From positions 7,636,114 through 7,690,188 of the forward strand of contig NC_049987.1 in NCBI RefSeq assembly GCF_000003815.2: a stretch of DNA of 54,075 nt. Direction: 5' to 3'. Below, one piece after another: positions 46,001 through 54,075 of this stretch. This DNA is from Branchiostoma floridae. Taxonomy: Eukaryota; Chordata; Leptocardii; Amphioxiformes; Branchiostomatidae. Position numbers and translations under genes: made by a program. Under the pieces are notes generated by a model, which had not been told where the DNA came from, did not search any database, and worked only from the letters and a program-made list of their open reading frames with translations. The first letter of the stretch is position 1; the number at the start of each line of letters is the position of its first letter.

Positions 46001-48787
46001 TATAGATGATGTAATGGTCAGGTCCAAGGCACTGCTCCAAAGCCTCTTTCACCTGGTCAAACTTCCCGCGTTCAGCTTCTGTGTCCTTGAGCCCCGTGTA
46101 TACCAAAATATTTGGAGGCTTGGCCTGATGAAGTTTTGTCAACATTTCTGGGGAGTCCTGTTCATCAAATTCTCCACTCATGGCGTCCTCTGTGCCCTGT
46201 GCACTTCCGTCCTTGGCTTCTCCTAAGCAGGTTATACTTCGGACTTTGGTTGTATCCCCGCCCAATGCTTCAACTTTGACCTCTGTACTTCCCTCGTGCA
46301 CCTGTTGATGCTTTGGCAGCTCTAAACGAAAAGACCCTCCTAAATCCTTATCATTATCACTGCTGCTGTTTTGGCCTGGTGAGTTGAGTTTACGTGAATA
46401 CAAAGAGAGGAGATCCTGTGAGCTCCCGGAGGTGTCAACCGCTGCAAGAACAAAGGACAAAATGTACCTGTGGTCACCTTTGTACCCGTAATGATTAAAG
46501 GTCGTATTATGTAGTATGTACATACAGCAGCACTGACAATAGAACAAACATTTTCACTTGAGTGACTGTAGGCATGCAATAAAATGGGTGTGGCTGTTTA
46601 CACAAGGTAGATTAATGGGTTGTAAATGATGATTAATGACATGTCCCCATTCAGGATATCACAAAGCATGTAGGGGCATTCCATGTGATAATGTGTCTGG
46701 CCCAAATGGCTTATATTATGCAAATGCAGCCAATGATCTTTTTACAGAACAGTATATCTCTAAAGGCAGGTGAATGTTTTGATCATACCCATTGAACATT
46801 GAAAACCTTGACCCTGGAGATTTTTTTCTCTTTATGTAAACATTCTGATCATGTGAAAAGTTTGTCACTTTATCTATTTATCCATTAGTCATATGCATAC
46901 ATGTTAGTCTTCCTGGATTCCATACAAATCGAAAAACAAGAAATGGAACCAAGTCACAGAACTTTTCATTGACACCATTATGAGAGGCATGGGACAGAGC
47001 AGTACAGCAAAGTTACACATACTAATGGAGGACAGGGACGATTGGCATAAGGTCACTCTAATCTTCCCAATATGGTATTCAATGATCTCTTTGGTGAAAA
47101 GGATACAAAACCATACATATACAATGTATATTACAACAAGGGGTATTCTGTATCATCTGGCGTACGGCCCGACCGTGGGTAGGGTCGCCCGACGGCCGAA
47201 GGCGATAGGGTGATCCAACCCGGGGAAGGGCCAGGACTGTGGGCGATACGGAATACCCTGTGTAGTATTATACATATATGTATCGTTAGTATCCTCATCA
47301 CCAAAAAGACCATGTCGTATTTGATTTTATTCAAATCATGCCAACCAGAGCAAACTCAAGTTTATCGCAAAAAGCTTAGAGCAAAAGACGTGGCATCAAT
47401 GTACATCGTGTCAACAACTTTAGGCCACACCGATTTAATTTCTTGGTTCACGGATTTTTTCATAAAAATATGGAGCGAGAGGGCGAAATAAAAATAAAAA
47501 TTGTAAAATGGTTGGGGTAAAGGTAATGGCTAATCCAAAACATGAAGAAAAAAAGTTTTCAGCTTGTAAAAAGTACAAAAACACTATTATTGTACAGTAA
47601 CAGCACCTGTACCCACACTTTAAGGAGCTTATAATATAAAGGCCAATTTGCTACACCAGAAAGTTGGTGAATGGTTTCATTAATGGTGAAAATTTGCTGA
47701 GTGGTAATTTTAATTTTAATTTTTTTTCCCAAAAAATAGGAGCGAGCGAATCCGTGAACCAAGGAATTAAATTGTTGTGGCCTTATGCAGAAAGAAAACA
47801 AGCTAGTTTTTGAAGTTTGAACTGTTTTTACATTTGTACATATTGTTGATACATACAGATCATTTGCACAGCCTCCATGCCGTCGTCCAGTTTCAGCTTG
47901 CTGTCCATGAAGGCCAGTCCTAACACACCCAGACCCTCCACATCAGTGGACACCAGCAGGCCATAGGGGTCTCCTGATCTCCACGCCAGGGGCTCGGACA
48001 GACGGGTTAAACTAACAGACTGCGAACATCAAACAAAACAATAAAATGATTATTCAGCACAGTGATACACAAAGTTTCTTGTGTTCCTGATGAAAAACAA
48101 AAGCCTGGATGCCAAACGTAGTAAATGAGTTAATTCATCCATCCCATGCTGGACTGAGCCTCTGCTGATTGGATGACCCAATACTGCCGCTCAGGTTTGG
48201 CCGATCGATGCGTCTATACAAAATCAAACTCTGAACAAATATCTTGATGTGTGTTGGTTCAGTATTTTTGGACCAGGGATCAAGGAACAAAAAGAGCATA
48301 CAACTACTTAGTCTGTGTAACACAAACTCTGCTGTCCAGGGCTGCAACTGGCCCCTCCCCGCGGAGGGGGCCGGTGGATGTTGGGCGGGCTGCTATAAGC
48401 GAGATTTAATCAGGCTAACAACTACTAAAGCCAAAAAAGGCTGGCATCCAGGCTAGAAAAGGAGTTGTTTTCTACAACCAATAAACCGCCCTTAATAGTC
48501 TAGTTTTGTGTGGATTTAAAAAGTCTGACCAGAGACTGCGTAAGACCAGACTGTAAGTTGACGGGAGCTGGATTCTAAAGATGTTGAAAAGTTGCAGTAT
48601 TTTATAACTTCCACCACACCTGTGACAAGGGCAGCTCCTCACAGGCGTCATCATTCCCATCATCCTCTCTGTCAGGAAGTGTTGCCTCCAGTAGCAGCAG
48701 CACCTGACCCGATCTGACCCTGGTGGTTGGGGTCAACGGCCTCGCAGAACCAATGAACGACGTCCACTCATCAAGGTCCACTTTGGG
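33877..48787 (-). CDS. HLCS: Holocarboxylase synthetase (biotin-protein ligase), N-terminus uncertain
   Basis: Ten minus-strand exons join in one frame: 48787-48620, 48019-47857, 46441-45591, 43766-43584, 43108-42849, 42493-42426, 41688-41528, 38339-38225, 35189-34976 and 34045-33877. They give 783 residues to the TAA. The family attaches biotin to carboxylases through biotinyl-5'-AMP. Counting from residue 1 at 48787, PPNILVYTG at about 219 starts the region shared with vertebrate [14 protein letters not shown] at about 565-574 is the adenylate-binding loop, KWPND at 625-629 carries the biotin-contacting Lys, and [11 protein letters not shown] at about 657 belongs to the catalytic fold. Residues 728-783 form the BPL C-terminal domain, ending in [11 protein letters not shown]. 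Human HLCS has 726 residues in its common form; this protein extends further N-terminally, as long isoforms do. The true start is not certain. It converges on sim, as in human. Confidence 0.96.
34064..34392. mobile_element. MITE-like element next to the last HLCS acceptor
   Basis: The ends CAGGGTTTAACAAGT and ACTTGTCCAACCCTG are inverted repeats, and CACAC flanks both sides. The interior has repeated CACTTGCCCG / CGGGCAAGT text. The element starts 17 bases upstream of the AG of the last HLCS exon. Confidence 0.8.
34437..34644. mobile_element. Palindromic MITE with CTGTAAATGCA ends, copy 2
   Basis: It is collinear with 32009-32215 throughout, has TA on both sides and almost the same length (208 vs 207). 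It lies in the last HLCS intron. Confidence 0.9.
34976..35189 (-). CDS. HLCS: HLCS exon: [11 protein letters not shown]
   Basis: The acceptor is ttttttacag and the donor ag/gtgagc. The exon encodes [20 protein letters not shown] and ends RYYNRWLH. It matches human [19 protein letters not shown] and YYRYWVH. Confidence 0.98.
37288..37456. mobile_element. Diverged relative of the 11359-11553 element
   Basis: It shares the ATCAGGCTTTCTAA / TAGAAAGCCCGATAAA inner inverted pair, the CAAAAACAGCC segment and the CCTCTGCTTGAAGAG end with the copy at 11359. The ends are more diverged. It lies in the HLCS intron 35190-38224. Confidence 0.7.
38225..38339 (-). CDS. HLCS: HLCS exon: KWPNDIYY
   Basis: The acceptor is acttacag and the donor g/gtaagg. 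The exon encodes [20 protein letters not shown] then [18 protein letters not shown]. The Lys in KWPND is the family's conserved active-site Lys. It is phase 0 in and phase 1 out. Confidence 0.98.
39230..39615. repeat. Recurrent AACGCTTA motif region
   Basis: Variants of ACGCTTAACGG or ATGCTTAGAGG followed by TAAATTCAG recur at about 39237 and 39268, and AACGCTTA at about 39524 (variant), 39547 and 39597. It is probably a decayed transposon inside an HLCS intron. Confidence 0.35.
40200..40735. repeat. Direct repeats flanking an inverted-repeat insert
   Basis: About 70 bases at 40200-40270 recur at 40666-40735 (GGGCAGTGGTGGGGATGGAT and AAACACACTGTCAAGGA blocks). Between them, GTACCAGTACAG and CTGGTACACTGTACC text forms loose inverted arms. 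Confidence 0.5.
41528..41688 (-). CDS. HLCS: HLCS exon: RGGNVWLSP catalytic loop
   Basis: The acceptor is cttccccag and the donor cag/gttagt. The exon encodes [19 protein letters not shown] through [20 protein letters not shown] to GYQ. With the preceding Gly it forms the GRGGNVW biotinyl-AMP binding loop. Confidence 0.98.
41740..42200. mobile_element. Palindromic MITE interrupted by a second element
   Basis: The left arm (41743-41777 plus 41952 onward) and right arm (to about 42195) pair over more than 100 bases, for example AGGGCAATTCTGACTGGTTC on the left and its complement on the right. The left arm is split by the 41778-41951 element. Confidence 0.9.
41778..41951. mobile_element. Nested MITE with CAGTGGAAGCC ends
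   Basis: It is 174 bp long, with inverted ends CAGTGGAAGCC and GGCTTCCACTG, TA on both sides and inner TTAATTGCAC / GTGCAATTAA. This fits a pogo/Tc1-mariner-type non-autonomous element. Confidence 0.9.
42426..42493 (-). CDS. HLCS: HLCS short exon: [18 protein letters not shown]
   Basis: A 68-base exon bounded by the acceptor ccactgtag and the donor g/gttggt. It is too short for a simple open-frame search but restores the frame on both sides. It matches human PQEMGLIVIAARQTEGKG, the strand leading into the nucleotide-binding loop. Confidence 0.95.
42849..43108 (-). CDS. HLCS: HLCS exon: before the catalytic core
   Basis: The acceptor is ttggtaccag. The exon encodes [15 protein letters not shown] to [20 protein letters not shown] and [13 protein letters not shown]. 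The last part matches human [24 protein letters not shown], the start of the ligase domain. It ends in phase 2. Confidence 0.97.
43584..43766 (-). CDS. HLCS: HLCS exon: VHLEMSP...TTLGMTCS
   Basis: The acceptor is gtacccag and the donor gat/gtgagt. The exon has 61 codons, phase 0 at both ends. VHLEMSP and [14 protein letters not shown] match human VHLELPP and VLREILTTLGLSCD. It contains an internal strong donor-like GAG/GTAAGA. Its 5' half is duplicated in the upstream intron at 43862-43948. Confidence 0.97.
43862..43948 (-). pseudogene. Duplicated 5' half of an HLCS exon
   Basis: It copies 43688-43775 with a few changes. It keeps the acceptor cccag/gtacac and an open frame [20 protein letters not shown], then runs into intron sequence without the normal donor. 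Similarity continues on both sides, giving a tandem duplication with a period near 174 bp. Confidence 0.85.
44602..45506. mobile_element. Non-autonomous pogo/Tc1-mariner-like transposon
   Basis: It is 905 bp long with inverted ends CAGTCAAACCTGT and ACAGGTTTGACTG, flanked by TA. Subterminal GCGGCCAC / GTGGCC text is repeated inside both ends. No transposase frame is seen. It lies in the HLCS intron 43767-45590. Confidence 0.9.
45591..46441 (-). CDS. HLCS: HLCS large central exon
   Basis: The acceptor is gttcttgcag and the donor cag/gtatgt; 284 codons including the split first one. A low-complexity Ser/Asp/Gly part comes first. From [13 protein letters not shown] onward it aligns with the N-terminal regulatory domain of human HLCS (PYILYHL and LLVIATRE equivalents are HYIIYRL and LLVAATQE). 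A pogo-like transposon ends 84 bases beyond its donor. Confidence 0.96.
47041..47346. mobile_element. Long imperfect hairpin element
   Basis: The arms pair over about 100 bases, for example TCTTTGGTG..GGATAC and GGGTATTCTGTATC on the left with GATACGGAATACCC and GTATCC..CACCAAAAAG on the right. The loop is CG-rich (47160-47240). It is in the HLCS intron 46442-47856. Confidence 0.75.
47420..47785. mobile_element. MITE with TWAGGCCACA ends
   Basis: The left end TTAGGCCACACCGATTTAAT and the right end ATTAAATTGTTGTGGCCTTA are inverted repeats; the arms continue through TTGGTTCACGGATT. It ends 72 bases from the HLCS exon at 47857. Confidence 0.8.
47857..48019 (-). CDS. HLCS: HLCS exon: N-terminal region
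   Basis: The acceptor is tgttcgcag and the donor t/gtatgt. The exon encodes [20 protein letters not shown] and then [20 protein letters not shown], ending with one base of a Ser codon. The globular-looking pattern and matching phases support a coding exon. Confidence 0.88.
48102..48454. mobile_element. MITE-like element with AGCCTGGATGCCA ends
   Basis: A 13-base perfect inverted repeat (AGCCTGGATGCCA and TGGCATCCAGGCT) bounds 353 bp in the HLCS intron 48020-48619. No clear target duplication is seen. Confidence 0.6.
48620..48787 (-). CDS. HLCS: HLCS exon: N-terminal region
   Basis: The acceptor is ctacttcag and the donor cag/gtgtgg. The exon has 56 codons, phase 0 at both ends, from [18 protein letters not shown] to CEELPLSQ. 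The acidic [11 protein letters not shown] stretch is probably flexible. The frame and flanking splice sites are good, but the family match here is weak. Confidence 0.8.
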
Positions 48788-50479
48788 CTGAAGTAGAAGA
48801 GAAGAGAAACTGGCATTTACACATACCCCAAAACTAGAAAAATGAAACATCATGCTGGATTGACATACTACTGATGACCAGAGCTGGCAGAAGCTACATG
48901 TAAAATGTTGAATATCACATTGTCAGTGTCAATTAAGACTACACTGTTAACAGAAACTGACAAGAAATTGACATGAAAGGACAAGAAAGCATTATTTTTT
49001 TAAATTTTGTAGTGCATCAAATTCTAAAAAGTAGCTGTTACAATTCTATTTCCAAAACCATATCTTTCTTTCTACTACAATTGTACATTGATACATGTAT
49101 TTGCTATAGAACAGTGGACATTGTAATGTACGTTCAAGTAATATCCTTTCAAATGTGACATGTTGATCCATGTAATCAACACTGCACAATAAGGCAGACT
49201 GTTCTGCAACAAAATATGACAGAAATCACAAATCTCAAGATTAGAAACACCTATCTACATCTCTCAATTACCTCTAGCTGATATGGATATTCCTTTGATA
49301 ACATCGCAATCTGACCAAAATGGCATTACAGTGCCTCTTAGGCTCAAGCTATGGGCAATGAATTGGACTATATATGTGTTCTGTTGGATGGGTTTTACAT
49401 ACTAAAACTTGATAGCCAATTGTTGGGGGGCAAGAAAGGAAATAAACAGGACTATAAAAGTTGAACATGGAATGAAAGAATGAAAAATGTATCACGAAAT
49501 AAAGTTGTTTTTCAAATGTGAGAGTTACAGTGATATAGTCCTTCTAAGCTATTATAGTCTAAAAAATGTATTGATAAATGAGAACTGTTTTTACTATGAA
49601 TTGTGCACCATAAAATGCAGCACATACAACTTTGTCAGAACAGTTTTACACTCACAGAAGATGACTGCAATCACAGTCAGCAGTTTTTGTCATTCTGCAA
49701 AATTGCCAGTTTTATCGTCACTGATCATCGCAAGGGACAGGAAATAGAGCCAAGCACACGCTTGACAAATGGAAAGAGAGTATTTAATTTTCCACTTCAG
49801 AAGTGTTATCTGTTCTGGATGATGCTGTTATGAGTATCATTACTATTGGGTGGCATGGGTCAGCGCAAACGGCTTCCCTGCCAGGAGAGAAATACAATAT
49901 TTAATATTGAGGACTGTTCCAAGGATTTGGCTGGCTGGAAGGGTGCCAGAGTGATTCATCAAATGCCAGTTATGTTCCACTTACAGGGAGTGTGCAACTG
50001 GAGAAATTGTGATTCTTCTATAGTGACTAAAAGAAACACCAAATCACAACATTGTATTATAATCTTTTAAAACAACAACAATATTATTCAACATTATCAG
50101 AGGGAGGGAAAAGGTAAAAGGGCAGACAGGAAAGGAAAGAAAGAAGACATATACAGAATGTTGTATGAACATTTCAAAAGAAAGTTGTAAATTCCAAAAT
50201 CTATGTTTTACATCTTTTTATTAACAATCCCAAAAGTCATTAACATAGGCTGCAATAAGTTAATATGTAAGTCTCCAATCTTCGGTACAAGAAAGATAGG
50301 CATCATAAATCACATATTTCCTGGTATGCAGTAAAGATGTCAGAAATGGTCACATCTTTCCCACTACATCAGCACTTGGTGTCAGAAACCCAACTTCGGC
50401 CTGTCACCATGATATTGATGAGAGATGACCCCCCTGGACAGGAACATTTGTCAAACTTCATAAATCCTGAACAGTGATG

Positions 50480-50880
50480 GGGGAAGGTCAGGAGGAGGGG
50501 GAACACAAATCCTCCCACCTGCACTGGCTGTCATAGGGCTTTGTGCCAAACCTGCAGGTAAACCTGTACTACAGCCAGGAGACCTGCAGGGGAGGGGGAA
50601 CACAAATCCTCCCACCTGCACTGGCTGTCACAGGGCTGTGTGCCAAACCTGCAGGTAAACCTGTACTACAGGAGACCTGTAGGGAAGGGGGGGGGGGGGG
50701 GGGGGGGGGGCAACCACAGGGCTGTGTGCCAAACCTACAGGTAAAGAACAGGAGACCCACAGGCGGGTTGGGGGCGGTAGGAGACCCACAGCGGAGGGGG
50801 GAGACCCACAGGGGAGGGGAGGGGGTGGGTGCCAAACCTACCGGTAAACCTGTACTACAGGAGACCCACTTGGGAGGTAC
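50480..50880. repeat. G-rich minisatellite with a 24-base G run
   Basis: A 97-bp unit with GAACACAAATCCTCCCACCT is present twice. Shorter degenerate units with CAAACCTGCAGGTAAACCTG and GGAGACCCACAG follow. A run of 24 G lies at 50687-50710. Confidence 0.9.
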
Positions 50881-52279
50881 AAATGTAGGAACCACAAGGC
50901 TGTCCTTGAACAAATAATGGTTACTGATAGATGGATTCATTGATTGGATCTGACAATATTTTGGGGCGTATTTCCATTTTGAGTACAGGTAGAATACTTA
51001 CACAGTGTACCTTGTTACAACTTTGATGATATAACTTCTCAGACTGGATATAAATTAAATCCATAAAGATAAAAAAAAGATCTGTTAAAATGTGTGACAG
51101 GGAGAAGATGAGTAATGAGCAATACTTAAGGGGATATGGAAGAGAAAGGGAGAGGTAGAAGAGGTGACAGGAATTGAAAGGAAAAAAGGAAAGGATCTTT
51201 TATCAACAATATAGCATGTTCTTCGTAAAAGTCATATATACTTCCTAATTTCTAACCTTTAATTGTTTCACACTAGGGCTAATTCAATCTGTATATATAC
51301 ATGTATAGAGTCACTCTTTTCCTAAGTCTCAAACTTTTGATGAGGGGCCAGGGTAGAACTTTTAGATTCAATCAAAAGCAAAATCACATTGTGCATGACA
51401 TTGTTCAAATACAGGCATGACATAACGTGGTAAACAACTACATTTATAGGACACAGTCATCCACAATTAGGTTACACCAGCATATAAACCTGACAATATC
51501 AGTCATAATTTATCAAACCACAGTCCATGTCTAATATGGGGGCTGAGACAAGCTCTGACAGGTTAGAAATATGGAGGTATGTAGACACTTGGCTCTGGGT
51601 ATTATGACAGCCCCGCCTCACGGGTAACACACACTATAACTCCTGACTATATATGTCTGCTCCAGGAAATATGGCCGGATGGGTTATATGGAGGGGGCAA
51701 GAAATCTGAGCTTCTACTGGCCATGGAGCAAAGGAGTTCTTTCTTTTCCAGTTCTCTTCAATGAAATTGTGATCTAGAATTGATTGCATATCAGTTGTGA
51801 TTTAGAATTGCTTGCATATCAGTAAATTAACTATGTTAATCTCTATGAAAATCAATTTTCTTGATAGATAATGTACATTGTCCCAAAAATCTGTGGCATG
51901 TTCACAGATAGATGGATGGGTGTCCCTGTTAGGTCTCTAAAAAGTAAAACATATTTAAGTTACATATTGATATATACCAATAAATTCATATCAAATTTGT
52001 TCAACAGTATTCTATAAAGGTTTTATCAAATTTGATTTGAAGAATTATATTTGGCTTGAACAAAACATAAGGATGTCAAGTTGTTGCTGTTGTTTTTAAT
52101 AACTTTTTAAATGTTATTCTTTGTCTCTTGGTAAATTACATGTATAAATATAATCCATTCATTTTGCACTTCTTCGTTCTTCTTAGAATGTCATTCATGG
52201 AATGAATGAATGTATGACAAATTCTTTCCTCTTCTGCATCTTCCAGCACCCTGATGGTAGAAATGGAACAAATAGAGGA

Positions 52280-52379
52280 NNNNNNNNNNNNNNNNNNNNN
52301 NNNNNNNNNNNNNNNNNNNNNNNNNNNNNNNNNNNNNNNNNNNNNNNNNNNNNNNNNNNNNNNNNNNNNNNNNNNNNNN
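52280..52379. other. Assembly gap (100 N)
   Basis: Exactly 100 N, the usual placeholder for a scaffold gap of unknown length. Confidence 0.99.
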
Positions 52380-52999
52380 GTTAGATTTGAAGAGCGTGAA
52401 TACAGTCATGATCAATGCTGCCTTATCATCTGACATGTCCTGCTAGTGTCCTAATGACTGTTCCTTTGTGCTGTGTGGAAATGACTGACAGCAGATTTTA
52501 GCTCTACCAATGTCCTTCCTCCTATTTTGGGGACAAGGGTCGTCAGTAAACCACAGGCCAGCTCCCAACACCCCTTACCTACTTGATCCTTGATGTTGGG
52601 GACATCGCGTGACAAGCTCTGTTTAACTGTGTGCTGGCGTGAAAGTTTGGGGGTGATATTTTAATTTGGGGGGCGGGCACGCATTCATTCATTCAATCAC
52701 AGCTAACTAGGGTCAATGCAAACTTTGAAAAGCAAAGCCCCACAAAACTAACTAGCCCTCCTCCCATCCAGGATGGTCGGCATTCTTCTGGCCAAAATAG
52801 CTGACCGCTCACGTTTGAAGGGAAGGGTATCCGCCTTGTTTAGGAGTGTAGTGGGAGAGATCCCCTCCTCAGCTGGCCTTGTCAGTTCCCTCTCTGACAG
52901 CAGACCTCTATAGTTCAATCCTCCACACGGCTCCTGTTACAGCTAGTAGGCTGGGTAATCAAGTATGCTAACATTGATACTCCAAGCTGTGCTCCCTAC

Positions 53000-53125
53000 C
53001 CTGGAGATGGCGTCAGACATGACAGGGGAATGTGGACACTGTTTGTACAATGTGTACTTATAGAGCAGGGCCTGCCACTGACCCTGCCACTTGACAGTAT
53101 CCCTTACCTCTGTACTTCCACACAT
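53000..53125 (-). CDS. Candidate HLCS first coding exon
   Basis: An open frame starts at an ATG at 53125 (MCGSTEVRDTVKWQGQWQAL) and ends SDAISR at a donor-like agg/gtaggg in phase 0. This is the phase the first secure HLCS exon needs. An in-frame TAA lies upstream, so the ATG could be a real start. I recognise no family similarity, and the intron to 48787 would be about 4.2 kb and span the N gap. Confidence 0.3.
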
Positions 53126-53868
53126 GATAATGCCACTTACTCTCAAGTGACTCACTTATGGGATTCAGATCAGGTTTGAATAGGGTCTACTGTTTGAAAT
53201 ACGGTAAGGAATAGCTGTGACAAATATTGTTTGATGAAGAAAAAAATGCTGAAGTACTAAAACCATGCCACAAATTTTTAGTCAAGTCATTTTTCATTGT
53301 CTTACATGTAGGTATAATGCTCTAACTAGTCTAAGACTTACGGTTTTCCTCCTCTGTGCTATATGATTACATGTCAAAAGCAACAAGAAAAAATAACAAC
53401 AAAACATACTACATTGTAGCCCCTTCCTGTCTCCCAGAAGAACAAAAGATAGAAATAATGTAAATGAATAGTTGAAACTGATGATTATTGATTTCGTCTG
53501 ACATTGTTATGTTCCTTATACAGTATACACTGTATCTCCCTATCATATAATAACATAACAATGAAAACTCTGGGCTAATTATCTCCTTTCACATGTCAAT
53601 CGTGTTGTAGTTGTTGTATCAGTAGTTTAGTACCTTAACTGCTCTAGACCTCTAGTTCTAGTTCTAGTTCTCTTGTGCCAAAAAATCTACCAACACCTTA
53701 GCATGTCAGCACACAAGTGCCCCCTACCAGATACACATGTATTTGCAGCATCTGTTACTTGGATCCCAGCAGAAAAAAGTTAACTCTGTGGCCATAGACC
53801 TTCTTGTGTTCTAGTCCCTTCTGGAATAATTGTGACAACTGATATCCATACAATACAATTCCACTTAC

Positions 53869-53981
53869 TGTGAGAGATTTGAGTTCTTAAAACAGATTGG
53901 GTTGGCTCGTGATGTAACACGTTTCAGTCCTTTTTTGGTTGGGATATCTTCGACAAATAACTTTCGTGCGTTAGATGCCAT
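53869..53981 (-). CDS. Candidate 5' coding exon of unknown gene
   Basis: The frame runs from an ATG at 53981 (MASNARKLFVEDIPTKKGLK...) for 37 codons to a good donor, ca/gtaagt, in phase 2. An in-frame upstream ATG occurs 13 codons earlier. The peptide is basic and I do not recognise it. It may be a 5' exon of HLCS or of a neighbouring minus-strand gene; its phase does not fit the candidate exon at 53000-53125 directly. Confidence 0.3.
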
Positions 53982-54075
53982 TCCTGAATATCGTGATTTA
54001 CAGGTCTCCGAGTCCCGCATCAAGTCACGTTCCAATACTCCAGGTCAAAGTCTCTGATAATGATATGCTCCCAGG

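Larger units (their letters stand above)
48788..53868. other. Mostly non-coding; HLCS 5' region
   Basis: Apart from the candidate exon at 53000-53125 I see no convincing coding exon. It contains the G-rich minisatellite (50480-50880), the N gap (52280-52379) and a short CTAGTT repeat (about 53648-53670). Any HLCS 5' exon inside the gap would be invisible. Confidence 0.5.

Noticed and set aside
47130-47260. CpG-rich patch as a promoter
   Set aside because: It is the loop of a long inverted-repeat element inside an HLCS intron.
50543-50940. Two overlapping 120-codon frames on opposite strands
   Set aside because: Both are translations of the G-rich minisatellite.

Overview
The window looks like metazoan nuclear DNA with compact introns, many short inverted-repeat transposons (MITEs) and one 100-N scaffold gap. 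The two recognisable genes, their vertebrate-like exon structure and the repeat style fit an invertebrate chordate best. Amphioxus (Branchiostoma) is my inference; nothing in the sequence proves it. I see no bacterial, viral or plasmid genes.

Layout. (1) 1-18820: no coding exon recognised. This is probably the large first intron of the sim gene, because the next exon starts in mid-codon right after the position where the bHLH domain should end. (2) 18821-27095, plus strand: eight exons of a single-minded (SIM1/SIM2-type) bHLH-PAS transcription factor. They cover PAS-A, PAS-B, PAC and the whole C-terminal region, 774 residues plus one split Gly. All splice phases agree; the bHLH exon is missing. 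(3) 27096-33600: region between the 3' ends of the two genes, with a MITE, an AT microsatellite, a perfect DR1 nuclear-receptor half-site pair and SINE-like repeats. (4) 33877-48787, minus strand: ten exons of holocarboxylase synthetase (HLCS, biotin-protein ligase), 783 residues from the first secure exon to the stop, all phases consistent. (5) 48788-54075: probable 5' end of HLCS and possibly a further gene, with a G-rich minisatellite, the N gap and two candidate 5' coding exons of low confidence.

sim and HLCS converge tail to tail with about 6.8 kb between their stop codons. Human SIM2 and HLCS on chromosome 21 are also adjacent and convergent, so this appears to be an ancient chordate microsynteny. 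The products are not known to act together: one is a nuclear transcription factor, the other a metabolic enzyme that also biotinylates histones or other proteins in some reports.

The most unusual structural theme is repeated tandem duplication of exon edges. The end of the last HLCS exon is present three times with a 140-bp period. The 5' half of an inner HLCS exon is duplicated with a working-looking acceptor and an internal donor. The 3' edge and donor of a sim exon are also copied downstream. Introns carry several MITE families, including a clear nested insertion and one element lying 17 bases from an HLCS splice acceptor.
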